Below, in pieces: positions 35,657 to 48,315 of a stretch of 64,000 bases of DNA. Under the pieces are notes generated by a model, which made no database searches, was not told where the DNA came from, and was given only the letters and a program-made list of their open reading frames with translations. How positions within the stretch are numbered: position 1 is the stretch's first letter; the number at the start of each line of letters is the position of its first letter. A program made the translations under genes and the position numbers. Source of the DNA: Leptodontidium sp. MPI-SDFR-AT-0119 (taxonomy: Eukaryota; Ascomycota; Leotiomycetes; Helotiales; Leptodontidiaceae). The stretch covers positions 2,542,001 through 2,606,000 of the forward strand of contig JAHLEZ010000004.1 in assembly GCA_020726505.1 (NCBI GenBank), in the 5' to 3' direction.

Positions 35657-38441
35657 TATCTGAAGAGCGTCTTATTGGGATGCTCGTCTAGGTGATCCGC
35701 AATCTCTGCGACAAAGGTGAGCTTGGTGGAGAGTTGCTCATATTGTCTTGATGTGAATAAACTTCCACGTAGCCTTCTCCTTCTCCTCAGGCTACAGATG
35801 CTCAGCCTTTCATCGGGCTGGTGTGTTCGGTTCTATTTCTTATACGATTGTATATGGGTCGGCGATAACACATTCTTGATCGAGCAGGAATGACGAAGGA
35901 CGCTCAATCAAAGGGGGGCATGGAGTGAAGAAGGTTAGTGTTAATGGGGATATGAACGAGGAGGAAAGCTGGTAAAGGGGGAGGAAGGGCTAGGGATACC
36001 AACAACTATATCCATCTGTCCTTTAATACCTTCTTCGACACACTGTCCGTCGAATATTACTTCTGGATATCCCCATATTCTCAAAGAATTCTTCTACGCT
36101 GTCGCCATTCCCCGAAATTTTCTTCTCGCAATCTAGATCTTTTAGGCACAATAATCTTCTGCGATATCTCCTACTTGAACCACTCGCAGCATCAGAATCA
36201 AAGTTTCCAAATGGACAGAGCTTGGGGACTTTTCTTGATAGTGGTTGAATAAAAGTCTTCCAGCCACAACCTCAGCTTCACATCGCCAAATCTCAACCCT
36301 ATGAACAACCACATACAAAGTTGGGTATACCATTCATAATTTGCAATAGCTAATGAACAGTAAGCTATATTCCTTTATCCGCTATCCCTATATGACCTTG
36401 TGTTTCTCCCTTATCTTCAATTCTTAGCGGTAGTTCAATATCTAGCTTTCGTTATGACTGACCTCTCCATAGCCCGAATCTTCCATATATTCCATAGTAA
36501 CACAATTGTTGTACTTGCCGAGATTATGACGCAGATCTTGAATTATATTATTGCGAACGCTTAGCCGCTATCGTTTAGTAGCGGTGTCACATCGTATACT
36601 ACATCTCACTTAATTGCATGGGTATCACGTACTCTTCGTTTGATCTACCTCGACCTCCCTTATTCACCTTTTACGAACGGTAGGGCGACCGCGCCGGTTA
36701 AGCTTAAGATTGGCGAAGCTCTCGAGTTCAGCGAACTAAGAACCCTGGCAGCTGTTTTCGAAGACGGTCTTGATCGAGATACTCTAACCTTATACAACGT
36801 TCGGTTCCTTAGTGTATCTTATCTTAACAACTATATTGCTATAGGCTTTTAAGAAGAGTGGATTATTAGATATACTTACGAAGCGTTCGAGCACATGTAC
36901 AAAAACTGGGACTTAATGCGAGTATCTTAGCTTCAACTTTACCTGCTTTTACAAGTCATATCCTTCGTTAACGACCTCATGGTATAAAGCCAATTGAAGA
37001 TTCGTAACTTTTATTATTTGATTATCCTTGGCCTACACGGTTGTATCGCATTTAATATCTGCAAAATACTTAAAAGCGTAAATATAATAAAAAAAAACTA
37101 TTCCCGTGGCGCCTACTTAGCTTAGAAAATGTTTATTAAGCACAGGGGACATGGGAGGAGTAATACACCAAAGAGAGGAGCTTTCGGGGCCGTGCTGGCT
37201 AAGGTAGCACACAGGTAACAGTGAACTCATTCATTCCACGTTTCGGCTTTGAGGTAATGAAAAACAAGAATATAGTCACGTGGACGCGGGTCAAGACAAT
37301 CGTACACCGTACAACTCAAATCACGTAGAATAGCCTCATCGATGAAGCCCAGGCTATATTCTGACATGTAACGGTTCCTGAAGCCTAGTGTTATCAGCCC
37401 ATTAGCTCATACGGTAGGATGATAGCTGTAACAACAAATCTTTTCTGCGGCGCACCCAAGCCGAACTCTGGTCTGGGTAGGGCAAGCGAGCCGCCAACAC
37501 GCCAAAACTCGGCTCGCTCCAGAACCAATGAAGTTCAAAGCTCGACAACTCCTGTTCCCACTCAAGCCTCACGATCGATACGGTACGGATAGGACAACGC
37601 CATCTTGGACGGATAAGTGTTTGTGCATATGCATGTCGACGTAGATCTCACTCCAAGAAACTCCTCTATCTTTTGCCCTCCCTCACTTAAGGTCCATCCA
37701 ACGGTTCGCGATGTTCAAGTCGGCGCATTCCCGTGGATGAGGGGCTCTTAAGGGGGCGTCGTCGCACGAAACCTCACATGTCTCAGTCGAAACAAGCACC
37801 CCCCGCACAAAAACGGCCATTCCATACTTCGACGCCCTCGCAGCCAATGGATTTATTTTCCGAAGCCGGAGGCCCTGCCAATTCTGTACTGCTGCGGCAA
37901 TGCCACGGCCTGTCAGTGTCAGAGAGTCAGAGATCTCGTTCCAGTTTCTTCTTCCTTAACGATGGCGATGGCGATGGCGTTGTTTGGGGGGCGCGCGCGC
38001 TCGCTAGCTCCTCCAGATACCGGTACTCGTAGACCCAATCGAGATGTGTGTCTATGCCTCGTCGGCCAGTCGAGCATGTTTGGTAATGCCGATGCTGATG
38101 TGCTGGCCCCCTTCCAGATGCCAGAGAGATTTCACTTGGCTCTTCCTGCGTGTGGATCGAGGATGCATGCCCGTGACCAGTGTCCCAGGACGCTCTCTAT
38201 CTTGCCTGTCTGTCTGTCTTGCTTTGCTCTGCTTTGCTCACCAACCCACTTTCTGGTATCAACAGCCTTTGATAGCAGTTTGTCGCTGGCGGTCCTACGA
38301 GAAAGTCACGAACAGGCCGGACCCAACGATCATGATGCTAGTTCATGAACTCTGATTCTTTCCTACCATCCCCCCATAGATTGGGCTTTTTCTATATAAT
38401 TTACTTTCCTTCTTCTCTTTGCTAATTTACCCCCCGCCGCA
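35657..38441. other. Gene-free 2.8 kb: repeat debris, then promoter of the large gene
   Basis: Bases 36,400-37,140 are AT-rich with short protein-like pieces (36640-36852 plus continuation near 36,870: YEAFEHMYKNWDLMRVS), like a RIP-damaged relic. From about 37,200 to 38,441 the composition turns GC-richer and pyrimidine tracts appear, as in a fungal promoter and 5' UTR; the frames there overlap and are not credible. Confidence 0.45.
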
Positions 38442-41400
38442 ATGGCCATTTCTGATGCCGTCCAGACCCTTTCGGCGGCATTCGCTTTGTCGGTCTCCCC
38501 TCTCCCCTCGATATATTCCTGCGTTGGTATCCTTCCTGTCCGGCTTGCTAATATGTATTCCACAGTGGTATCTTACTCCAGGCTGCGGCGGGCGCTCTTT
38601 TCATTTACTACAGAGGTCATGGCTCGACCATTTTCCAGGATGGCCGGAGGCTGGTCCTCATTCTATTCTTACTCTTTGCAGCCCTGTGGGCGCAAATCCA
38701 ATTTCTCAACCTCCTCCTCGCCGACACCATGGCGACTGCCTGCCAGGCGACGCTGATCATCTCGACCATGTTCGACCAGCTGGCGAGGGTTGGGATAGAG
38801 CAGTTTCTGCTATGGTCGGTGGGGCATGGCACGAAGCTCACGGCGGAACGATTGATACTGCAGGGCATATTGTTGGTCAGGATGGTTGGAGGTGGTGTTC
38901 TGGTTGGATTCACGAGGCCACAGTTTGCTCCGGTTTGCGTGGCCCAGACGTCGGTTACTCCGCTTGCGGTTGTGGTTCTGGCACTCGATGCCCTCATTAC
39001 TGGGGTCTTGATGATTCGCGCGATGTCTTTGGGGATGTTTAGGGAGATGCGCGAGAAGAGCTCTAGTACGCGGCAGGAACAGAGCAAGGCATTGATTTTC
39101 AGCATCATTGGGTTTGGTGTATGGACTGGGGTAAGTCTTTAAATGGAGGAGGGGGGATGGTTGGTGCTGACAGGCTCAACAGACCAGTGTGCCCATGATG
39201 CTCGGAATTCCAACTATCATCCTTATGGTACGGACGGTGCTCCCAGCGAACGGTCTCCTGATTCTAGTTGGTAAGTTTGGGATGTGGAGTTGGGAGGAAA
39301 TAGTGTATTGACGGTTTCTAGGTGTTGTGACTATGTTTCCGGGAGCTTTGCTTCTGGCAAGAGAAGAGAACGGAACTACTCCTGAGGCGAGATCTCCATT
39401 TGTGACACCAATGCCACCACGCGAGATATTCGGAGATAACGTCCATAGTAACGGATCACCAGTCTCTACTAACACGTATTCAAAGAATGGCAGCTTGTTC
39501 GTGGTCAACCCGTCGAATACTCCACACGATTCACCAACCGCCGTATTTCAAAGCAGTTCTCGAGGAGACACGAGGGGTTTTACGAAGCTTGGAAACGAAA
39601 TCGATATACGAGAGATTGATGATACTCCTCCGCAGAGACCTGATCGTCTTGGACCTGGATATCGTGGCTCCAGTGGTGTTTTCCCTTCCATGGTTGCTGC
39701 GTCGCAGTCTGGTGTTCAAGCAGCCCTTGCTCCTCAGATCAGACCAAGTGTGCCACCGAAGCCACAGAATTCGGCGACATTCCCAGCTCCAGCCGTCCAG
39801 CAGAAACGATCCATGTTTAACTGGTCCAAGCCGGCACCTGCGAAACCAAGTATCCGAACTCTGGCAATCTCAAACCCAGTATCTTTGAACGTGGATGGAG
39901 GAGCTCCTCAACCATTCGCTAAGATGCAGACCATTGATCTAGCAACAGCGGCATCTATGGAGCGAGAACGACGGGAAGAAGCTTCAGCCAGAGCTAAACT
40001 TGTCGCGAACAGACCAGCGCCTCAACCACCTCAATTTTCAACCCAAGAAGGTCTACGCCGAAGTGTCAGTGTCAAGCGTAAGGAGATGCCAAGTCTGCCT
40101 GCAAAATCATTGCCAATTGTACCTGCCCCATCTGTGTCCGGACTCTCTCAGGTTGCCACGCACGGCACTACGAGCTCTGCTTCACTTTCACCAGGTCATG
40201 AAGAGGTTCGCAGGAGATCACCAAGACAAGTAAACAGCTTTGATCAACAGTTCAGTGAGAATGCTGTGAATCCCACTTTGCAAAGGAAGAGGACCGTTGG
40301 ACTTCCTTCGAACCCCAGGTCCACGAGAATGATGATGACTCAAGAATCTACGATGGCAAAGCCACAGACCGTTATGTTGATGAATGATGTCGTTTATGAC
40401 AATCCCGCACTCGTGAAGACGATTATCAAAGATGCTCCTGGCATGTATGCAGCGGCACGGAAGACGAGAGATATGGAGAAGTCGGCATTTTCCGTAACAA
40501 CAACTTCTTTGAAGTCGTCAAATTCGGTTATCCATCGCCCAAGGCCGTACAAGCGAGAGAAAAACGAAGATCGTGCCCTATTCCCAAGTGAACCATCACC
40601 TGGCCACAGAAGGAGCAGGTCTGGATCTTCGATTACGCCTAGGAAGTCTTTCTTGATGTCCGAACCTGGAAGCCCAACTCTGCTTCCTCAACTACCTCCT
40701 TTGCCACCGCCCCCGATCACCAGTGCCGCGAACTTGAAGCGATTACTTCCAAATGATACGAAAAGCATGACATTTGATGAAAAGATTGAGTTGCTATTCC
40801 CAGCTCCACCAGGACCGATTACAATCCACAGTCGCCGGTCATCAGTCCCATCTCTTCCACGACTTCCTTCTGTTTTCATGTCAGAAACACCAATGATCCA
40901 AAGCCCAACCGGAGATGAGCAGCAAAGCCGACGAGCGTCTAAACGGACAACAATCGCATCTTTTGCCGTTCCTGAGGTTAATGTTCGCCCAAGGTCGCCA
41001 AAGCGGCAAACAACTCGCCCTGAAGATTCCCAGGGATATCGCTACAGTGCCAATACGTACAGGACTATCGCGGATGAAGTTGGTGAGACTTGGATTCCTG
41101 GAATTTCTGCTGAGAACGTAGATACTCGAAATAGTCTTGTCAAAGCTCCTCCAAGACAACCGGTTCTGAATGATATGCGGAAATCTCATTGGACTGAAGC
41201 TAGTGATGAGAGCTCCCAAGATGATGCTACAACATACTGGGGGTCTATTCATTCCGAAGTACCACCAGTTGATCTTACCAAAGCAAGACAGAATGCAAAC
41301 TCTCTCTACATCCAGCGGCCGGATGCTCGACAGCAGAGGGAAAGCCAGCGATTCATCCCTGCTATTCCGCTGCCAGATGATCTTCGACGATGCGAAGCCT

Positions 41401-44400
41401 TCGTGCCGCTGATGCTCGACTCAGAGGCACAACGAGGATCATTCCTATTCAGTACAGATGACAACCGAAAATCGTTTTTGCTCGATGCGGACCAATTCTT
41501 ACCTGGCGACAAGACACCATCGTCAGTCAAGAACGAGAATGGATGGCATCACCGAATTGGTGACGAACTTCCCACATTCTCAGAGCGATCTCATCCAAAG
41601 GGTCGCAAAATGCCACCTCCAACCCCTCTGCTTCTGAGCAAAACTGGAAAGAAAGCAACTGTTGTGGTCCGCCCATCTGAGCCTTCCCCGCCCACTGATT
41701 CTCCCGAGCGAGCTATTGCAGACATCCAAGCACAGCTCAAGAATTTTGAGGAGGAACCAAGCCGAGGATCCGTGGGATCGCTCTTGCGACGTATGCCCGA
41801 AAATCAGATGGGGGGAGCTCCAGACACCGGCCGATTCAGGCTTCTTGAGAATTTGGAGAAGGAGATGGGGCAGCAAGAAACCCACTGGCAACAGATGCAG
41901 ACAAACCTCGACCGAGATTCCATGTCAGGAGTTATGTCTCCATTCACCCAGGCCCAATCAGATGAATCAGAAGGGACACTCACTCGCGAATCTTCTCAAA
42001 GATCTACTCGTGCCCCGTCGAAGATCATGTCTAGACGTGCCCGAGTCAGAAGCAGCATGACTGTCTCCGAGCGCACTACATCCACTCAAAGCTCTGACAA
42101 TTCTAGAGCCAGCATTTGGCAACAGCGACTCGCAGAGGCTCAAATTGAATATATGGAGAACGCTCCTACCCTTCTCCGCAAGAAGAGCTTGAACTTCCTT
42201 TCTGTCTCCAAGGGGCAGGCGCCAATGATGAGCCCGACACCTCCAGAAAGCGTCGAGTCAGAGACCGATATCGAGACTGATCTCGAGTCTGATTCTGACA
42301 CTGAAGCCATGATGAAATACCAGGCTCCACAACCAAGCAAGAAAGTCAAAGCAGAACTTTGGCAGCCATCGCTCCCATCGCCCAAGGCAGCGTCTGGGCG
42401 TATGTGGAACCCTCCATACGAGACATCTAATACTTCAACTGGCGGCGAGCCACCCGCGAGGAATGTCCGACCCGCGCAACGCCGTCTAGAGCATTCACTT
42501 TCAATCGTTAGCACTCAACTCTGGACGAAACCTAGATCATCTCAACATAGCCGACCAGTCGTTGGACTTTGGGGGTCCAAGCCTGTTCGCCCTCGAAGCA
42601 TCACTACTCGACCTTTGACACAACGACCGCAACGGAAGTCTAGACGGATCACCTTCCTACCGGATATCAGTAAGCTCTTTTCCCGCATCCCCGTAGCTTA
42701 GCTAATAATTTTACAGTTGAGAGCCCAGTTCCTCTTCCAAATAAGAGGGAGACTCTTGGTATTTTCCAGTTCCCATGGGGGGAAACTTCTGATCAACCCA
42801 CATACCAGCCAGCTTTCAACCCTGCTATGATTGCTGGTCCAGCGCTGGCCCCAATGCTTGACGCTAGATCGAAACAACTCGAGCCCGATCAGCCAGAGTA
42901 CTCGTCTTCCTTCTTCGACGACTACGAGGAAGAGGACGAGGAGTTGGATATCGAGAGCGACGATGACTTCGACGAGACTACTCTGTGGGAGATCGCGAAC
43001 TTACTGAACTCAAGAGATGTTCCTTCGAAGGAGAGCCTATTGCCCGCAGCCAGAGCAGTCATCGATGATTATGATATGGGCTCCGACCCAGAAAGCCCAG
43101 ATGCTGCTGCACCACCTCCAGTCAGCCGCCTACCAATCCAACCACTTGCAATGACCTCCAGATCGGTTGCACAACTGTGGGCTGGAGACTCTTCCCCACC
43201 ATTAGGAAGTGTTGCACCTGGCTTGCCACAGCCAGAGTCCACTGTTTGGAATGCTCTCGTTCCAGCAAAGAATGATATTGTTCGATCCAAGCCTCGCTCA
43301 ACTTCGGCCATTCCAACCCTCTCATCTACTGATCTGTGGGCCGCACCTGAAGCAGAGTCTTCCTTCTCGCAAGCGTCCTTCATGTGGAGCAGTGAAGCTG
43401 CTGCTGATGTCTTCCCCGCCTCTACTTCCACTTCCACATCAGGTGTTGCTTCTCCGGCGTTGATGTGGTCTCCAAAGGCTGATACTTCTGAAGCCCGCTC
43501 TTCAGGCATGTTCACTATTCCTTCAGAAGTCATCCGTTCCACAGACGCAAGCCCAGCGGCTATCAAGATGGTTAAAGCAGCTCGCCCTTCTGCAGGTGGA
43601 GTTCCTACTATCTCATCAAGGAACCTGTGGACTCGATTACAAAACTTGGAAGAAGCAACTAGCTGGATCTCGAAGTCCAGCATGCCCCGCGATGTGCAAC
43701 AAAATTTCTCGCCCTTGATGTGGACTCCAACTCAAAAGACTTCGGAAACCATTGTTCTCGGTCTTTTCGATGTCACTATCCCACGACCAAACTACCGATT
43801 GAGTGAGGCCATGCCAGCTGCAATCGATATGATCTGCAAGCCACGCACATCGATGACCCCTCTGAGCAAATTGAACTCTACCATGCTTTGGAGAAATGGT
43901 CAGGATAGATTGCCAGTTGAGCATCACTGGATTTCAGAGTCATCCATCCGTCCAGAGAGTCCATCTTACTCGACAACATCGTCTGAAGCTTCATCGCCAA
44001 CATCAGATGCTTCATCGGTGAAGTCAACCAGCACCAAGGCCTCATCTATATGGTCTGCCTCTCTTTCAGCCATTCCTACTTGGTGGACCACCAAGAAGTC
44101 ACCCGCCCCTGCCCCACAAGATGATTCCAAGCATCCCTCAAAGATTCCAGCCCGCCAGGCCCCAACACCCTTGGTTCCGGTGAGGGAGTCGAGAGTCCTT
44201 GCCTCGAGAGATCTTTGGGAGTCAAGAGCACCAGTCCTTCAAAACACACCTGCGAAGAAGATTCGTCGAGGAACCATCATCCAACCGTCTGCTATCCCAG
44301 CGCTCAAGGCTGTTCCATCTCAATACAAACGCCCGGTTTATGTCCGTGCTGATTGGGATACTGCACTCGCTGAAGCAATCGCCTCTGGTTCATCGAAAAA

Positions 44401-45628
44401 GACTCTGACACGCCCAGTCGCAACGAAATCGGACTGGGAGTCCGCCCTTTCTGAGGCGGTTGCTCAATCCAAACTCCGTTTCCAGCGTCCTGCCTACAGC
44501 CCGGCTAAGTGGGAAGCTGCTCTTGTGGAAGCTATCAACGCGAGTGTTGTGAAGCTATCTTACGATGCTTCCGTGCTTCACCCAGTGTTCTTCACAAGCT
44601 CGCTCATCTCGAATGCTAGCGATATCCACCCAGCTGCCATGGGCTATGTTGTGCAGAAGGTAGCACAGCCAGCAATGTGGGCGCCTGTTTCGGTACCTAG
44701 TGTCCCGATACCAGTTATGCTGTGGTCGAAAGCTTGTGTGTCCCCACGCACTACTGCCGTCGAGATGAAGCTGAGCAGTGAGCCCATGCGCAAGACCCCA
44801 GTGGCCAGAACCTTGGATTTGCCAGTGTTGCAATCTAGATCTTTCTGGGAGGCAAGCCAAATTACTTCAATAGAGCGAAACTGGTTGACCACAACCAGCA
44901 AGAGACCACTGCTCTGGTCAAAGGACAACGCGATGTCTCGCGCTACAACGTCCGAGATGAAGCTTAGTGGCGAGGCTATACGAAAAGCACCCGTAGCTAG
45001 AAATATTGCGCTGCCAGTCTTGGAGTCCAGCGCTTTCTGGCAACCAATCCAAGTTGTACCGGAAGAGCGAAACTGGTTGGTTGCTACTACCAACAAGACC
45101 CCATCTGCTCAAACATGGGTACCAGCTGCTGCCTCGCCCATTTCGCAAAACACTGCGATGTGGACGGCCATGCCAGTGTCTCCAGTATCGACGCCAGACA
45201 TATTCGCACATGTCAAAGGCAGCCATGTTAAGCAAGCCTCGTCAACTCGACCAACTGTCCTCCCTCGTCTTGACTCAAACGAGCTATTTGACTTCTCAGT
45301 AATCGCCACACCAAAGTCAACCCACTGGCTGCACGAGACCTCCGGCCCAGCGTCAGAAACCAAGTCTATGACCTGGACTGCATCCTCTGCTCCTGCACCA
45401 ACGAGTCAGCAGACAAGCATGTGGCAACCCCAATCCACAGCCCCCATTGCTTCCCCAAAGCTGTTCACCAACCCCCACAGCGAACCATGGAGCCGAACGA
45501 AGCGAAGTGCCGATGCACTGACAATTATTGAGAGTACGGATTTGTGGCGTCCATCGAGAGATTTGCCAGAGAGCCCAAGGCATTGGCTTATCAAGAGACC
45601 CTTTTCGAGAGTTGAGTTCAGATATTGA
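38442..45628 (+). CDS. Giant fungal protein: 7-helix-like membrane domain with long disordered Trp-repeat tail
   Basis: Proposed exons: 38442-about 38525 (first intron uncertain, ending about 38565), about 38566-39130, 39183-39270, 39322-42669 and 42717-45628; the last three sum to an exact frame (6,348 nt). The product is about 2,300 residues. The first 230 form about seven membrane spans (RRLVLILFLLFAALWAQIQF; ILQGILLVRMVGGGVLVGFT; PLAVVVLALDALITGVL; IPTIILMVRTVLPANGLLIL). The rest is Ser/Pro-rich, low-complexity and probably cytosolic, with acidic patches (DDYEEEDEELDIESDDDFDE). From about 42,360 the tail carries recurring Trp motifs (see the repeat entry). I know of fungal membrane proteins with a similar N-terminal domain but no function for them. 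The join at 42,669/42,717 is supported by GTAAGC...TTACAG ends and open frame on both sides. Confidence 0.75.
42350..45626 (+). repeat. Degenerate Trp-motif protein repeats in the tail of the giant protein
   Basis: Three repeat types alternate. (a) LxSxxLW followed 10-13 residues later by WL or WI: for example TISSRNLWTRLQNLEEATSW, VLQSRSFWEASQITSIERNW, VLESSAFWQPIQVVPEERNW and IIESTDLWRPSRDLPESPRH. (b) MW(S/T) followed by a GLF/IF-type motif: ALMWSPKADTSEARSSGMF, PLMWTPTQKTSETIVLGLF, AMWTAMPVSPVSTPDIF. (c) Three near-tandem 25-30 residue units at about 44,330-44,560: RPVYVRADWDTALAEAIA, RPVATKSDWESALSEAVA, RPAYSPAKWEAALVEAIN. Types (a) and (b) together form a unit of about 80-100 residues repeated about seven times. 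Confidence 0.75.
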
Positions 45629-48315
45629 AGGGCGAGGGGAGGTTGGCTTGTGACTATCTTTTAGATGAATTGGGGGGTGTTTTTTCTTTTGTCGTAGATG
45701 AGTGGTGGTTTGGAGTGAGGTGAGGGGATGGGGGAAGGAGTGAAGAGTGAGAGAAGAGGGGAGGAGTCGAAAAAAGGAGAATATCTGTTTGTGGGGTGGA
45801 TTAGGTACGGATGGAAAGTTCCTGTTTGCGGATACCCAACATATCGTGTTGTTGTGAGAGGAAGAGGAGTAGAGGAAATCCTGGCTTTAAATGCCGGTTT
45901 GTGTAACATTATCAATCCATTGCATTTTGCATGACTTCTATTTGATTTGGGTTTGATTGGGATGAGTGAAATTTTTGGGGGTGGTTTGAAGGCGTGAATG
46001 AAGTCTTGCGACAGGGGTCCAGTCCTGGTTTGTGATGACAGAGACTTGGGGTTTGTACTTTACTAGTACTCTAAACGGAAGGGGAATAGAAATAATCTGA
46101 TTCTTATCTTGATCTTGTTAAGATAATTCAGTCTTTAAGTTAAGATAGGTATCATCTTGATTTGATAATCCATCATTGAGGAGAGTTAGAAGCATCGATA
46201 TCTTCTTGTTAAAAGAGATTACAAAAGCATTAGAATTTATAAGTGTCTCCTTACCTCTAATCGCATTCTCGCTGTTTTCCTCTCCTTCCGCTTTTACTTC
46301 AGATATCCACTTAAGCTCGTCGATTAGACGGAGGATACAGAGTCTCAATGACGTTCAAAATTCGCTTAAAGTTTTCGTGGCTTGTAAGTAGGGAATATTT
46401 AAACACGGCCTAGGGCCAGTTTTTTTTTTTTAAAAAAAAAATTTGCATTCTGGAGATCTCGTTATAGAAAACTTGTACTGTACCGTTTTGTTAGATGATT
46501 TGCTGATTAGGATATCACGGTCTCATCATAAAGGCTAAGGGCTTTTGATAGCTCAAGAGGGAATGGTGTCTACTTCTCTTTCTTCACCCGGGCGGGGGGG
46601 GGGGGGGTGGGTGTTTAAAGGAATACTAAAAAAGATTAATCGAAGTTTGGGTATTTACATAGCACCGTCATGCTTCAACTGTGCAAATGACTTTGTATCT
46701 TTCTGGTTTTAATGAATTAAGAACTGGGGGGATACCGCAACTTAGGTAATCTCCTGAGAATCTTCGTGTCCTCAGATCGAGATCTCTTTGTGTTCGTAAA
46801 GTAGAAAGGAGAGGAGAGGAGAGCAGCTGGCAGAATTCCTTATTTTATCTCGCAATTATTCTGTCCTTCTCTTCCTGACATGCTGCCGCTGGTTTGAGGT
46901 TACTGTGGCCGTCACCTATGTCGTCGAATCTCATGGCTTATGTCATTTGATTCACGAAATGACTCTCACTATTACGGGAATGAAAACCGCATCTCATGAT
47001 AGTTGATGGATTATTACTACCGGATGACGCATAGGTGATGTCCCAACGCTTTCTCGAAATCAAAATCAACAAATCTCAACCCCACCCCTCTCACCCTCTC
47101 GGTTCGGTTAATTCAGTACTGAGCGGCTTTTCCTGAATAAGCGAAATGTGGGGTAAAGAAAGCAAGACACTATAAGAGTACACTTAAAGTGAGGCCTTGG
47201 TGGATGTGCCTACGAAAGGAGGAGGAGGAAGGAAGGTGATGCCTATTTACTTGGTCTGGATTTAAGAATTCGGGTCTTTGACCACTGGTTTCTTTAAAGG
47301 AGGCGCTGCTGCAATGTTGATCTTAGATCTCAACTGTATAGATGGTTGTGTGAGTTCTCCATGTTTTCCGTTTGCTCGGCTTTTGAGTCTCGACTCTCAT
47401 GCTGTCATTAGCTGTATATGAGGTGGCGGTCGAAAGGTCTCCTAACTCCAAAGAACCTTGTTCTGGATAAGTGGACCTGAAGTAAAAGGAAAATCTAAGT
47501 AGACCCTTGGGACGGAGGCACAGGCCGTAGAAGAATATTCAAAGCCAGAGGGCAGTACGGGTAGTAGCAGTAGTAGTGGAGGAAGGAGAAAGATTTCTGA
47601 GCAGAGTTGAAACCACCTCCGAAGCCAGGCAAGCTGATGATAAGCTGATGATTGAAGTAGTGGCTGTGTGAATGCCGACAGTAGTAAGGTGAACGGGTCC
47701 CGTATCAGAGGGGACTTGTTACTTACACTATCGACGAGACTCAGGAGAGTGGAAATAGCTGAAAGCTGCGTCTGTTGCTTTTGTGCGATGCTCTCATGAT
47801 GTTATTGGTTAGATTCTTCTTTTGTAAAAGGCTAGCTTTGCCGCGATGCCACCGCCCGTGGCCTTCCACCTCACCTAGTGCATCCGTCAAGTAGAAGTGA
47901 AATGATATGGACTTGGAAGGATCTATACTTGTTTGCTAGGTGCTACTCCCAGATATGACCCTCTTCTCGGTGCTGCTGGTTCCATCCTTGGTTGGTCACG
48001 GGATCTGGGAAGCCATATGACTTGACCAAACGCTCGTGGGAACTACTGACCATCTACGAAGCAGCAAGAACCCGGTTAAATTTGATCCCCTGATTTCCCA
48101 AATCGCTTTAATGATTTGTGTTGTTTTCCAAGAAATTAAGATGCAGAGCAAGTTCACGTGACAAATACAGGCTTTGAGATCCCATCCCGTCGAGGGTCGT
48201 GAGATCATCAACGTCACTGCTTCACGACCATCAGATCAGAAGGCAGATACTAATAGCTGTTTAATGCCTTTGTTCTCTTCTCATACTAACGACTCTAAAC
48301 GCCCACCATTCCCAT
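45629..48315. other. Gene-free 2.7 kb between convergent genes
   Basis: Contains the 3' UTRs of two convergent genes and simple sequence: an 11-T/A-rich block around 46,421-46,441 and a run of 14 G's at 46,594-46,607. A moderately AT-rich part lies at 46,100-46,450. I see no credible frame. Confidence 0.55.

Noticed and set aside
43069..43683. 204-codon minus-strand frame in the giant protein gene
   Set aside because: Antisense shadow of the repeat-bearing exon; the plus strand has an uninterrupted 933-codon frame there.
46594..46607. Run of 14 G's
   Set aside because: Simple sequence in a gene-free interval; with the 15-C run at 58,801 it shows only ordinary homopolymers prone to sequencing error.
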